Below the pieces are notes generated by a model. That model made no database searches, was not told the origin of the DNA, and saw nothing but the letters and a program-made list of their open reading frames with translations. A stretch of 64,000 bases of DNA from Dechloromonas denitrificans (GTDB lineage: Bacteria; Pseudomonadota; Gammaproteobacteria; Burkholderiales; Rhodocyclaceae). The first letter of the stretch is position 1, and each line of letters begins with the position of its first letter. Positions 42,962 through 54,793 of the stretch are shown piece after piece. A program made the translations under genes and the position numbers. Location: the NCBI RefSeq assembly GCF_020510665.1, contig NZ_CP075187.1, positions 62,001-126,000 of the forward strand. The letters run 5' to 3'.

Positions 42962-44868
42962 TCTTCGGTGTCCTCTTCGATCGCATCGCTGTCTTCTTTC
43001 GCTGCGCCGGCCGGCAGTTTGCCCAGCAGGTAGTAATCGAGCACCATCCGGGCAATCGGGGCTGCCGATTGGGCACCAAAACCGCCATTTTCAACCAGCA
43101 CGGCGAGGGCAATCGTCGGTTTGTCGGCCGGGGCGTAGGCAATGAACAAGGCGTGGTCGCGCAATTCCTTTTTAACAGCCCCTTCCTTGTACTGAGCTCC
43201 CTTCAGGGAAAAAACCTGGGCCGTTCCGGTTTTGCCGGCTGCTTCGTAAGGCGCACCAGCGAAAGCCCGCGTCCCCGTTCCTTCCTTGTTCACGCCGACC
43301 ATCGCCCGGCGGATGACGTCGACGTTCTGCTGCTTGAGTTGGAGGTCGCGAATGGGCTGTGGCTCGACCGGGCGCTTCTCGCCTGTTTTGGTATCGACGA
43401 TATAACGCACAAGATGCGGGCGGAACATGACCCCGTTATTGGCCACGGTGGCCGTCGCCTGGGCGAGCTGAATCGGGGTGTAGGCGTTGTAGCCTTGCCC
43501 GATCCCGATCGAAATCGTTTCGCCGGCGTACCATTTCTGCTGCTCCGGTTTTTTGAAGCGCTGCTTTTTCCACTCTTGCGAGGGCAACACGCCTTTTGAT
43601 TCGCCGTAATCATCCTTGCCGATATCAATACCGGTCCGCTGGCCAAAACCAAGCTGCCCCATGAACTTGGCAATATTGTCGATCCCCATGTCATTGGCCA
43701 GGATGTAGTAATACGTGTCACAGGAATGGACGATGGATTTGTACATATCCACGCTGCCATGTCCGCCTTTTTTATCATCGCGGAACTGGTGATTGCCGAA
43801 ATTGAAGTAGCCAGGATCGTTGATGGCCTGATTCGGTGTTCGCTTGCCCATTTCAAGTGCGGCAAGCGCCATGAATGGCTTGAAGGTCGAGCCGGGAGGG
43901 TAGGCGCCGTTGATCGCACGGTTGACCATCGGCTTGCTTGGGTGCTCGTTCAGTTCCCGCCAGTTTTCCGGGGTGATGCCATCGACAAACAGATTGGGGT
44001 CGTACGTCGGATTTGAAACCAGGGCCAGGATGCCGCCGGTCGATGGTTCAATGGCAACCAGCGCCCCTTTGCGATCACCGAAGGCCTGTTCGGTAATTTG
44101 CTGAAGCTTGGCATCCAGTGTCAGTGCCAGATTGTTGCCGGAAACCGGGGCAATTCGTTTCAGACTGCGCAGGGCGCGGCCACCGGCATCGATTTCGACT
44201 TCTTCATAGCCGGTTTCACCATGCAGTTCAAATTCGTAATGCTGCTCCAGGCCGGTTTTGCCGATGTGGTCGGTGCCTTTGTAGGTGGCCTGTTTTTCAG
44301 ACTCTTCGATCCATTTCAGGTCGCGGTCGGTGATGCGGCCAATGTAGCCGATGGCATGTGACGCAACATTGGCCAGCGGATATTGGCGGAACAGTCGGGC
44401 TTTGACCTCGATGCCTGGGAAGCGGTAACGCTGGGCGGCAAATTTGGCGACTTCGGCATCGGTCAGGCGAGTCCGGATGGGAATCGATTCGAAATTCTTG
44501 GCCTCATCGAGCAGGCGCTTGAAACGTTTGCGATCCTTCGGCTGGATATCGATGATGGCTGACAACTCATCGATCGCCGTTTCAAGGTTGTCGACCTGGG
44601 AGGGGGTGATTTCGAGCGTGAAGGCTGAGTAATTGCGCGCCAGAACTACGCCGTTGCGGTCGGTAATGACGCCACGATTGGGGACGATCGGAATCAGGGC
44701 AATGCGGTTATCTTCGGCCCGTGTCCGGTAAAAATCGTAATGGATGACCTGCAGCCAGATGAAGCGACCGAGCAGAATGCCGAAGGCGAGCAGAACGGCA
44801 ACCGCTGCGAAACCGACGCGGAAGCGGAATCGGTCGATATCGGCTTCGGGATTATGGAAATCGCCCAC
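42958..44868 (-). CDS. mrdA: Penicillin-binding protein 2
   Basis: PBP2 is the class B transpeptidase that cross-links lateral-wall peptidoglycan with RodA. The 636-residue product has one N-terminal membrane anchor (VAVLLAFGILLGRFIW) and a dimerisation domain. The transpeptidase motifs are SxxK in PPGSTFKPFMALAAL, SCD in IVHSCDTYYYIL and KTGT in AAGKTGTAQVF. Length is normal for MrdA. Confidence 0.95.
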   Translation of the reverse strand: MGDFHNPEADIDRFRFRVGFAAVAVLLAFGILLGRFIWLQVIHYDFYRTRAEDNRIALIPIVPNRGVITDRNGVVLARNYSAFTLEITPSQVDNLETAIDELSAIIDIQPKDRKRFKRLLDEAKNFESIPIRTRLTDAEVAKFAAQRYRFPGIEVKARLFRQYPLANVASHAIGYIGRITDRDLKWIEESEKQATYKGTDHIGKTGLEQHYEFELHGETGYEEVEIDAGGRALRSLKRIAPVSGNNLALTLDAKLQQITEQAFGDRKGALVAIEPSTGGILALVSNPTYDPNLFVDGITPENWRELNEHPSKPMVNRAINGAYPPGSTFKPFMALAALEMGKRTPNQAINDPGYFNFGNHQFRDDKKGGHGSVDMYKSIVHSCDTYYYILANDMGIDNIAKFMGQLGFGQRTGIDIGKDDYGESKGVLPSQEWKKQRFKKPEQQKWYAGETISIGIGQGYNAYTPIQLAQATATVANNGVMFRPHLVRYIVDTKTGEKRPVEPQPIRDLQLKQQNVDVIRRAMVGVNKEGTGTRAFAGAPYEAAGKTGTAQVFSLKGAQYKEGAVKKELRDHALFIAYAPADKPTIALAVLVENGGFGAQSAAPIARMVLDYYLLGKLPAGAAKEDSDAIEEDTEE

Positions 44869-44880
44869 GGGCTGATCCTG

Positions 44881-45402
44881 TTAAATCGGTCGGTCGGGGT
44901 CCTGCTCGACCGGCTGGTACTGTGGCAGAAGCAGGATGAACGTGGCGGGAATCCAGAGCAGGGTCGCGACGAATGGGGCGATGAAATAGCCCCATCCCGG
45001 AAAATCCGCACCCACGGCCAGGCGCATCAAGGCCTGGACGAGCTGGGCAGCAAAGAGCAGCGGCATGACCTGCAAAGCCTGCTGGATCAGCGGAAACCAG
45101 AGCAGGCGGCGCGACAGGGCGGCCGAGGCATAAGCCAGCAGGACATACGAGAAACAGTGCTGGCCGAGAACGGCGCCATCGGCGACATCCATCAGCAGGC
45201 CCATGATGAAGGCCCAGCCCATGCCGACACGGCGGAATTCGCGGACGCTCCAGAAACACAACACCAGCGCGACCCAGTCCGGCATGCCAGGCCAGTTGGC
45301 TGTCGGCAGGAAATTGAGTAGCAAGGCGCCGATCAGGCTCAGAAAAATGAACCACGGGCGGACTGGGAGCAGAATGCGCGAGGAAGAAAAGGTCGGTTGC
45401 AT
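44881..45402 (-). CDS. mreD: Rod shape-determining protein MreD
   Basis: A 173-residue integral membrane protein with about five to six hydrophobic segments (FIFLSLIGALLLNFLP, WAFIMGLLMDVADGAVLG, QALQVMPLLFAAQLVQAL). GLLMDVADGAVLGQH is the MreD signature region. It links the cell-wall machinery to MreC and RodA. Its start at 45402 shares bases with the mreC stop, and mrdA begins 12 nt after its stop. Confidence 0.9.
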   Translation of the reverse strand: MQPTFSSSRILLPVRPWFIFLSLIGALLLNFLPTANWPGMPDWVALVLCFWSVREFRRVGMGWAFIMGLLMDVADGAVLGQHCFSYVLLAYASAALSRRLLWFPLIQQALQVMPLLFAAQLVQALMRLAVGADFPGWGYFIAPFVATLLWIPATFILLLPQYQPVEQDPDRPI

Positions 45403-46337
45403 CAGTTGCTCTTCATGCCGCGTTTTTTCTTGACGCGCTGCCCGGATTTTTCGCCGCCATCACCCCGGCTGCGTGATTCGGGCGGCGCTGGCGGAAGTGG
45501 CTGGCGCGGATCGAGAATCATCATTTCGCCGAAATTCTCCACCCCGGCAACCGGTACGCAGAAAATTCGGGCAAATGAATAGGCGCTGTCGCGTTCGATG
45601 TTGATGACCTTGGCCACCGGGAAGCCTGGCAGGAAAATGCCATCCAGGCCGGACGTGACGAGCACATCGCCCACCTGGACATCGGCATTAGCCGGCATGT
45701 AGCGCAATTCGAGCTGGCCGTTGCCAAGGCCGAAAATGACCGAGCGCTGGCCGCTGCGCACGATCTGGACCGGCACGGCCTGATCCTTGTCGGTGATCAG
45801 CGTGATTTCAGCCGAGAATGGAAAGACGCGCGTTACCTGGCCGACAACGCCGCTTTCATCAATGGCCGGCTGACCGGAAACGATGCCGGATTGCTGGCCC
45901 TTGTCGACGATCACCTTGCGGGAAAAAGGATCGCGGGCGGTGTAGAGAATCTGGGCAACCTGTCCGTTGGCTTTCTCGCGCTCCTTGACGGTGAGCAGTT
46001 TGCGCAAGCGCTCGTTCTCGGCCTCAAGTTGAACCAGTCGTTGCAGGTTGGGTGCAGTATTGAGCTGCGCGTGCTTGAGTTCGAGATTTTCGTTCTGCAG
46101 TGCTTGCAGGCCTTGCAGATAATTGGCTGCATAGTCAACCAGGCTGCCCGGTGTCTGGGCCACGCGCTGAACAGGATCGATCAGCAGGGCAACGCTCTGG
46201 CGGACCAGGTCAAGGCTGCGGAAGCGCAAGTCGAGCACGAACGTCGCCAGCGAAATGGCGACGTAGAAAGTCAGGAGGGCCAGCGGTGCTGGCCCTCGCT
46301 TGAAGAACGGCGGCGGAGCGTGGTCGATGCCGGCCAT
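45402..46337 (-). CDS. mreC: Rod shape-determining protein MreC
   Basis: MreC is a bitopic membrane protein that activates PBP2-RodA from the periplasm. The 311-residue product has one N-terminal membrane segment (PLALLTFYVAISLATFVLDL) and a coiled coil (ENLELKHAQLNTAPNLQRLV). A beta-barrel core follows, with VIVDKGQQSGIVSGQPAIDE and DVQVGDVLVTSGLDGIFLPG. A disordered proline-rich C-tail follows (DPRQPLPPAPPE). It starts 33 nt after the mreB stop. Confidence 0.94.
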   Translation of the reverse strand: MAGIDHAPPPFFKRGPAPLALLTFYVAISLATFVLDLRFRSLDLVRQSVALLIDPVQRVAQTPGSLVDYAANYLQGLQALQNENLELKHAQLNTAPNLQRLVQLEAENERLRKLLTVKEREKANGQVAQILYTARDPFSRKVIVDKGQQSGIVSGQPAIDESGVVGQVTRVFPFSAEITLITDKDQAVPVQIVRSGQRSVIFGLGNGQLELRYMPANADVQVGDVLVTSGLDGIFLPGFPVAKVINIERDSAYSFARIFCVPVAGVENFGEMMILDPRQPLPPAPPESRSRGDGGEKSGQRVKKKRGMKSN

Positions 46338-46370
46338 CGCGATCAGTACGTGTGTGCTGCGGTCGACTGA

Positions 46371-49264
<2,894 letters not shown>

Positions 49265-49266
49265 GC

Positions 49267-49803
49267 ATGCGTTTTAGCTGGGCGCTGCTCGCGCTGCTCT
49301 TGCTTGTCGGTGCTTGCGCCGAGGTCGAGAAGCAACCGGAAAGCGCGGGGCCTGCAGAAACTGCGGTCGACAGTGTGTCGACCGCGGAAGAAACGCCGAA
49401 ATTCAAGAATTCGACGCTCAAGTACCTGGCTAACCGCAAGCTCAAGCCACAGCCGACCCGGCCGCTCAACGTCAAATCGAAATGCTCGCATCGCGATGCG
49501 ATCGGTACGACAACGAAGCTTGATCTGCTGGTCAAGGAGGCGCAGGTCAAGACCTTCGCTGCCCAGGTGTCGATCAAGGGTTACGGTACATGCCGCTTCA
49601 ATCTGGCTGATTTCGAGCAGACCGAAAAATTGCCCCAGGCCCTGCTCAAGCACAAGCGCGACGACGGTTGTCTGGTCCGCATGTGGGAGCAGGGGCCCAA
49701 AGTAACGATTGCTTTCAACAGTTGCCCGAAGTCCTGCGAAGGGGATGCTTTCAGCTATCTCTGGCCGATTATGGTCGAGCAGAAATCCGGGCGTTGTTTC
49801 TGA
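49267..49803 (+). CDS. Cysteine-rich predicted lipoprotein inserted between gatA and gatB
   Basis: I do not recognise the family. The 178-residue product has a lipoprotein signal (FSWALLALLLLVGACAE, lipobox LVGAC). A low-complexity linker follows, then a domain with six cysteines (SKCSHRD, YGTCRFN, DGCLVRM, SCPKSCEGD, GRCF), likely disulfide-bonded in the periplasm. It starts 2 nt after gatA and stops 12 nt before gatB, so it is co-transcribed with them. A functional link to tRNA amidation is unlikely. Confidence 0.72.
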   Translation: MRFSWALLALLLLVGACAEVEKQPESAGPAETAVDSVSTAEETPKFKNSTLKYLANRKLKPQPTRPLNVKSKCSHRDAIGTTTKLDLLVKEAQVKTFAAQVSIKGYGTCRFNLADFEQTEKLPQALLKHKRDDGCLVRMWEQGPKVTIAFNSCPKSCEGDAFSYLWPIMVEQKSGRCF

Positions 49804-49815
49804 ACGGATAGAACT

Positions 49816-51270
49816 ATGAATCAGTGGGAAGTCGTAATTGGCATCGAAACGCACGCGCAACTGGCGACCGTTTCCAAAATTTTCTCCGGCGCATCGACCG
49901 CCTTCGGTGCCGAGCCGAATACCCAGGCTTGCGCGGTCGACCTCGCTTTGCCGGGCGTTTTGCCAGTGCTCAACAAGAAGGCCGTCGAGTGTGCCATTCG
50001 CTTCGGTCTGGCGATTGATGCCGAAGTCGCCAAAAAATCGGTTTTTGCCCGCAAGAACTACTTCTATCCCGATCTGCCCAAGGGCTACCAGATCAGCCAG
50101 ATGGATCTGCCGGTCGTCGTCGGCGGCAAAATTACGCTGCAGGTTGGTCAGGGTGACAAGGCTTACGAAAAGGTCGTCAGCCTGACTCGCGCCCACCTCG
50201 AAGAGGATGCCGGCAAGTCACTGCACGAGGATTTCCAGGGCAAGTCCGGGATCGACCTGAACCGGGCTGGCACGCCGCTGCTGGAAATCGTTTCCGAGCC
50301 TGACATGCGCTCGTCCGATGAAGCCGTGGCCTACGCCAAGTCGCTGCACGCACTGGTCCAGTGGATCGGCATCTGCGATGGCAACATGCAGGAAGGCTCT
50401 TTCCGCTGTGATGCCAACGTTTCGGTACGCCCGAAAGGCCAGGCCGAGTTTGGTACGCGCCGCGAGATCAAGAACCTGAACTCCTTCCGTTTTCTCAAGG
50501 AAGCGATCGATTTCGAAGTCCAGTGGCAGATCAACGAAATCGAGGAAGGTCGCAAGATCCAGCAGGCCACCGTGCTGTTCGATCCAGATAGCGGCGAGAC
50601 GCGGATGATGCGCAGCAAGGAAGACGCGCACGATTACCGCTATTTCCCCGATCCCGACCTGCTACCGCTGATCATTTCGTCTGAGTGGATCGACCGTGTA
50701 CGCAGCGAAATGCCGGAATTGCCCGGCCAGATGCGCGACCGTTTCATCAACGAACTGGGTTTGTCAGCCTACGACGCCGCAACGCTGACCGCCAGCCAGG
50801 AAATGGCTGCTTATTTCGAGTCGACCGTGGTAGTCGCCGGCAAGGCCAGCGCCAAGCCCTGTGCCAACTGGGTGATGGTCGATCTGGCCGCACGCCTCAA
50901 CAAGGAAGGCCAGGAAATCGGTACTTCGCCGGTTACCGCTCAGCAACTGGGTGGTCTGATCCTGCGTATTGCCGACAACACCATTTCCAACAACATCGCC
51001 AAGAAAGTCTTCGATGCGCTGTGGACCGGTGAAGGCGACACGGCCGACGAGATCATCGACAAGCAAGGCCTCAAGCAGATTACCGATAGCAGTGCCATCG
51101 AGGCGATTGTCGATCAGGTGCTGGCAGCGAACGCAGCCAATGTCGCCGAATTCAAGGCAGGCAAGGAAAAAGCCTTCAATGCGCTGGTCGGTCAGGTGAT
51201 GAAGGCCGCCAAGGGTAAGGCCAATCCGCAACAGGTCAACGACCTGCTGCGCCAGAAACTGACGGCCTGA
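49816..51270 (+). CDS. gatB: Asp-tRNA(Asn)/Glu-tRNA(Gln) amidotransferase subunit B
   Basis: GatB phosphorylates and amidates the misacylated tRNA. The 484-residue product begins [13 protein letters not shown] and has [30 protein letters not shown] and the [20 protein letters not shown] signature. A C-terminal helical YqeY-like tail binds tRNA. It faces the coiled-coil gene ending at 51271 with no gap. Confidence 0.96.
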   Translation: MNQWEVVIGIETHAQLATVSKIFSGASTAFGAEPNTQACAVDLALPGVLPVLNKKAVECAIRFGLAIDAEVAKKSVFARKNYFYPDLPKGYQISQMDLPVVVGGKITLQVGQGDKAYEKVVSLTRAHLEEDAGKSLHEDFQGKSGIDLNRAGTPLLEIVSEPDMRSSDEAVAYAKSLHALVQWIGICDGNMQEGSFRCDANVSVRPKGQAEFGTRREIKNLNSFRFLKEAIDFEVQWQINEIEEGRKIQQATVLFDPDSGETRMMRSKEDAHDYRYFPDPDLLPLIISSEWIDRVRSEMPELPGQMRDRFINELGLSAYDAATLTASQEMAAYFESTVVVAGKASAKPCANWVMVDLAARLNKEGQEIGTSPVTAQQLGGLILRIADNTISNNIAKKVFDALWTGEGDTADEIIDKQGLKQITDSSAIEAIVDQVLAANAANVAEFKAGKEKAFNALVGQVMKAAKGKANPQQVNDLLRQKLTA

Positions 51271-51921
51271 TCAGGGGCGACGCGGGGCCGCGCCGTTGTT
51301 TGGCGCGGTCGACGAAGTTTTTCCGGTCAATTCCTGATAGCGCTTGCGGTCGGCATCGTATTTGTTGCGAATGGTCGTGAAGTCCTGCTTCTTGACGTTA
51401 AGCAACTCTTGCTGGACCTTGATTTCGTTGTCCAGCGTGCGCAATTCCTTGTCCAGCTCTGGCGGCAAGGCTTTCTTTTTGTAGAACTCGGCTTCAGCCT
51501 CGGCCTTTTTGCGCTTTTTGCGGGCGATATCGATCTGGGCCTGCGCTGCTGCAATTGCCTGATTGATGTCGGCCTCGGCATTACGCTGAGAAATGTCGAT
51601 GTCCTGAGGGGTGGCGTAGGTATCAAGCAGGGCTTGATCCTTGCGGCGCTGCTCGCGGTTGGCTTCCTCCAGCTTGGCTTGCTGGCGCTTTTCGGCAATC
51701 TGCTCGGCTTTTTGCTCGGCAGTCAGCGGAGGCCCGACTTCCTTCAGAACGTTGCCGCCGGCATCGAAAATCTTGTAACCCCGGCCGCGACACTGGTCGG
51801 GCAGGGTGTCGGCACAAATCCGCCGGCCAGTGGCCGGATCCTGACAGCAATAGGATTCTCCGGCAGCCTGGACGGACCCTGCCAGCAGCAAGAGCAGAGG
51901 GCCGATCAGCAGCTTAGACAT
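51271..51921 (-). CDS. Exported coiled-coil protein of unknown function
   Basis: I do not recognise a specific family beyond a DUF4124-like opening. The 216-residue product has a signal peptide ([20 protein letters not shown]), then a Cys-containing segment ([20 protein letters not shown]) and [17 protein letters not shown] long charged coiled coil follows ([20 protein letters not shown] and onward). Its ATG at 51921 overlaps the pyrE stop by 8 nt. It resembles in plan, though not clearly in sequence, the exported coiled-coil protein at 4718. Confidence 0.7.
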   Translation of the reverse strand: MSKLLIGPLLLLLAGSVQAAGESYCCQDPATGRRICADTLPDQCRGRGYKIFDAGGNVLKEVGPPLTAEQKAEQIAEKRQQAKLEEANREQRRKDQALLDTYATPQDIDISQRNAEADINQAIAAAQAQIDIARKKRKKAEAEAEFYKKKALPPELDKELRTLDNEIKVQQELLNVKKQDFTTIRNKYDADRKRYQELTGKTSSTAPNNGAAPRRP

Positions 51922-52555
51922 CGACGCCGTATTGCTCCCGGTAGTGAGCGACAGCGGCACGATGCGCGCCAAATTCCGCGTTGTGCTCAAGGTAGGCCAT
52001 CAAGTCGGCCAGGCCGGCCACGGCAATGACTGGAATACCGTAGTCACGCTGGACCTCCTGGACTGCCGACAAATCGCCCTGGCCGCGTTCCTGACGGTCA
52101 AGTGCGATTAAAACCCCTGCCGGTGTGGCGCCGGCGGCGCGGATCAGTTCAACCGATTCACGTACCGAGGTGCCAGCCGAAATGACGTCGTCGACGATCA
52201 GGACGCGTCCTTGCAGCGGTGCGCCGACGATGTTCCCGCCTTCGCCGTGATCCTTGGCTTCCTTGCGGTTGAAGGCGAACGAATAGTTTTGACCGCGTTG
52301 GGCCAGGCCAATCGAAATTGCCGCAACCAGCGGGATGCCCTTGTAGGCAGGGCCGAACAGCATGTCGAAACTGACCCCGCCGACCTCGGCTGCTTTGGCG
52401 TAAAATTCGGCCAGTTGCCCGAGCGAATTGCCGTCGTTGAACAAGCCGGCATTAAAGAAGTAGGGCGACATCCGCCCTGCCTTGGTTTTGAATTCCCCAA
52501 AGCGTAGCACCTTGCAGCCGAGGGCGAATTTGATGAAATCCTGACGAAAATCCAT
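51914..52555 (-). CDS. pyrE: Orotate phosphoribosyltransferase
   Basis: PyrE joins orotate to PRPP to make OMP in pyrimidine synthesis. The 213-residue product has [20 protein letters not shown] at the N terminus and the PRPP-binding motif [38 protein letters not shown] is the mobile catalytic loop. It is divergent from the exonuclease gene with a 46-bp gap. Confidence 0.95.
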   Translation of the reverse strand: MDFRQDFIKFALGCKVLRFGEFKTKAGRMSPYFFNAGLFNDGNSLGQLAEFYAKAAEVGGVSFDMLFGPAYKGIPLVAAISIGLAQRGQNYSFAFNRKEAKDHGEGGNIVGAPLQGRVLIVDDVISAGTSVRESVELIRAAGATPAGVLIALDRQERGQGDLSAVQEVQRDYGIPVIAVAGLADLMAYLEHNAEFGAHRAAVAHYREQYGVDV

Positions 52556-52601
52556 AATTTTCCATTCTCCATGGCCGTGAATTCAGGCCAGTTAGAAGCC
52601 A

Positions 52602-53399
52602 ATGTTACGCATCATCTCCCTGAATCTCAATGGCATCCGCTCCGCATGGAGCAAAAATGTGCTTCCCTGGTCTGTGCTCCAGCAAGCCGACATCATTTGT
52701 TTGCAGGAATTGAAGGCGCAGATTCCCGATTTGTCGAGCGAAATGCTTGCGCCGAATGGTATGTACGCGGTTTATCACTGCGCCGAGAAAAAAGGCTATA
52801 GCGGCGTGGGCATCTGGAGCAAGAATAAGCCGGATCGGGTGATCGAAGGTTTTGATGGTGGTGAGTTCGACACCGAGGGGCGCTACATTCAGGCTGATTT
52901 CGGTAATTTGTCGGTGATCTCGCTGTACCTGCCTTCCGGCTCCTCGTCACCCGAACGTCAGGAAGCCAAGTTCCGCTTTCTTGATGTCTTCTTCCCGAAA
53001 ATGCAGGCCCTGCGTGCCGAGGGGCGCGAAGTTGTTCTTTGCGGCGACTGGAATATTGCGCATCACGAGATTGATCTGAAAAACTGGAAGGGCAATCGCA
53101 AAAATAGCGGTTTCCTGCCCGAAGAACGCGCCTGGTTGAGTCGTGTGTTTGATGAGCTGGGCTGGGTCGATGTTTACCGTCGCTTGTACCCGGATGTCGG
53201 CGAGGCGTCTTATACGTGGTGGAGCAATCGCGGGCAGGCCTGGGCCAAGAATGTTGGTTGGCGGATCGACTACCAGATTGCAACACCGGGTATTGCCGCG
53301 GCGGCAAAAGAGGCTGCGGTCTATAAGGCTGAACGTTTTTCCGACCACGCTCCCCTGATTATCGATTACGAATACTTGCTGCCCGGTGATGCGAATTGA
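52602..53399 (+). CDS. xth: Exodeoxyribonuclease III / AP endonuclease
   Basis: A 265-residue EEP-family nuclease for abasic-site repair. Motifs are ISLNLNGIRSAW (Asn), CLQELKAQI (metal Glu), LCGDWNIAHHEIDLKN (Asp/Asn) and RFSDHAPLIIDYE (Asp-His). It is closer to the ExoA/Neisserial branch than to E. coli XthA by the LNLNGIRSA opening. Start ATG 52602. Confidence 0.93.
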   Translation: MLRIISLNLNGIRSAWSKNVLPWSVLQQADIICLQELKAQIPDLSSEMLAPNGMYAVYHCAEKKGYSGVGIWSKNKPDRVIEGFDGGEFDTEGRYIQADFGNLSVISLYLPSGSSSPERQEAKFRFLDVFFPKMQALRAEGREVVLCGDWNIAHHEIDLKNWKGNRKNSGFLPEERAWLSRVFDELGWVDVYRRLYPDVGEASYTWWSNRGQAWAKNVGWRIDYQIATPGIAAAAKEAAVYKAERFSDHAPLIIDYEYLLPGDAN

Positions 53400-53460
53400 T
53401 TTCGCTGCACGGACGGGCTACCCTGTGTTCTTTGTTTAACTGATCACAACGAGGTTGAAT

Positions 53461-53775
53461 ATGTCTGATGATATGACCCTGGCCAACAAGGAAAAGCTTG
53501 TCTCCGATCTGAAGGTCGTGATTTCCGATACCGAAGAACTGCTACGTGCCACGGCCGGTGCTGCCGGTGAAAAGGTTGGCGAACTGCGTGAGCGCCTTGG
53601 CGTGCGTTTGCGCGATGCCAAGGAACGCGTGATCGACCTGGAAGTTGCCCTCGTCGACAAGACCAAGGCGGCTGCCCGTGCGACCGATGATTTCGTCCAC
53701 GAAGAGCCATGGAAGGCCGTTGGTGTTGCGGCTGCACTTGGGCTGGCGCTCGGCGTACTGATCGGTCGTCGTTAA
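53461..53775 (+). CDS. DUF883 family protein (YqjD/ElaB-like)
   Basis: A 104-residue protein with a long amphipathic helical N-terminal part (LVSDLKVVISDTEELLRAT) and a single C-terminal membrane anchor (AVGVAAALGLALGVLIGRR). YqjD/ElaB are inner-membrane, ribosome-binding stationary-phase proteins. ATG 53461 is preferred to the TTG 6 nt upstream. It is the first of four genes that copy the E. coli yqjD-yqjE-yqjK order. Confidence 0.88.
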   Translation: MSDDMTLANKEKLVSDLKVVISDTEELLRATAGAAGEKVGELRERLGVRLRDAKERVIDLEVALVDKTKAAARATDDFVHEEPWKAVGVAAALGLALGVLIGRR

Positions 53776-53778
53776 TTC

Positions 53779-54186
53779 ATGACGCAGCCGACAGGTAGCG
53801 AAGGGGCGCGCGAGGGCCTCTTCCCTGCCTTGAAGAACCTGATCGCGACTTTGCTTGCGATTGGCAAGACGCGCGCTGAATTGCTGGTCAATGAGCTTGA
53901 GGAAGAGAAGTATCGCCTCATGTCGCTTTGGTCGAAGGCAATCGGCGCCGCATTTCTGCTTGCCGTTGGCGTGATCATGGCCGTTTTTTGCCTGGCACTG
54001 GCGCTCTGGGAGCACCGTGTTGCTGTTTTTGGTATCTTTGCCGTGCTCTTCATTGTCGGTGGCTTGCTGCTGATTTTTTCGCTGAAGCGTCAGGCGGACC
54101 AGCCGAGCAAACTGTTTCGCTCCAGTCTTGCCGAACTTGAGGCCGACATGGCCCAGTTGCGTCGTCGCGGGAAAGACCAGTCCTGA
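53779..54186 (+). CDS. Phage-holin-like family inner membrane protein (YqjE-like)
   Basis: A 135-residue protein with two central hydrophobic segments (AIGAAFLLAVGVIMAVFCLA and VAVFGIFAVLFIVGGLLLIF) between charged ends. It is assigned to the YqjE/holin-3 superfamily, which is chromosomal and not phage. It starts 3 nt after the DUF883 gene and its stop shares a base with the next start. Confidence 0.83.
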   Translation: MTQPTGSEGAREGLFPALKNLIATLLAIGKTRAELLVNELEEEKYRLMSLWSKAIGAAFLLAVGVIMAVFCLALALWEHRVAVFGIFAVLFIVGGLLLIFSLKRQADQPSKLFRSSLAELEADMAQLRRRGKDQS

Positions 54187-54479
54187 TGCAGGAAAAACGC
54201 CTGACCCTTGCTACGCGACACGGTGCCTTGCGCGCGCGTATCGAGCAACAGCGTCACCAGCTTGCAGCGCATGCCGCACCGCTGGAAGTTGCGCTGGCAC
54301 GGGGGGATAGCGTCCTGCGTGGCGTTGACTGGCTGAAGCATCATCCGGCAGCAGTCGGGGCGGCGGTGGCTGCCGTCGTTGTTGCCCGTCCCGCACGGGC
54401 ATGGCGTTGGGCCAAGCGTGGCTTGTTTGTCTGGCGGGGCTGGCAGGCGTTGCGAAATTCACTTGCTGGCGGGCGTTGA
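54186..54479 (+). CDS. YqjK-like protein
   Basis: A 97-residue Arg-rich protein with a charged N-terminal helix (LRARIEQQRHQLAAHAAPLE) and a short hydrophobic AAVGAAVAAVVVARPARAWR near the end. Size, charge and position fit YqjK. The start overlaps the upstream stop by 1 nt. Confidence 0.72.
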   Translation: MQEKRLTLATRHGALRARIEQQRHQLAAHAAPLEVALARGDSVLRGVDWLKHHPAAVGAAVAAVVVARPARAWRWAKRGLFVWRGWQALRNSLAGGR

Positions 54480-54481
54480 CC

Positions 54482-54793
54482 GTGACAGAGGGAGAACGCA
54501 TCGAGGCCGTTTTGCCTGGCTGGTGGCAGCAAATGCTGTCGGCTCAGCGGCGCGAAGTCCGGCGGGTTTTGTCCGAATTGCTGTCGACGCGCGGCATGAT
54601 GCCTTTGCTGATGAAAGTCCGGAACGGCGGTCAGTGGACGCCGGAGGAAAAGGACGAGATTCTCGGCCACATGCGCCGCATGGTGCATCTCTCGCCTTAC
54701 CTTGTCGTGATGATCATGCCCGGTTCAATGCTGTTCTTGCCGGTTTATGCCTGGTGGCTGGACCGGCGACGCCTCAAGCGGGATGATGAGTAA
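54482..54793 (+). CDS. Small LETM1-like membrane protein
   Basis: A 103-residue protein with GTG start 2 nt after the yqjK-like stop; an in-frame ATG at 54401 inside that gene is a weaker alternative. The C-terminal part (WTPEEKDEILGHMRRMVHLS, then PYLVVMIMPGSMLFLPVYAW) resembles the segment around the membrane span of LETM1 proteins (…LxPFxxFIIxPxxELLLP…). This is from memory of that motif and is tentative. It overlaps the convergent ampG-like gene by 20 nt. Confidence 0.55.
   Translation: MTEGERIEAVLPGWWQQMLSAQRREVRRVLSELLSTRGMMPLLMKVRNGGQWTPEEKDEILGHMRRMVHLSPYLVVMIMPGSMLFLPVYAWWLDRRRLKRDDE

Noticed and set aside
53779..54186. Prophage signal from the holin-like protein
   Set aside because: It is a YqjE-type chromosomal protein flanked by yqjD- and yqjK-like genes, with no other phage genes around.
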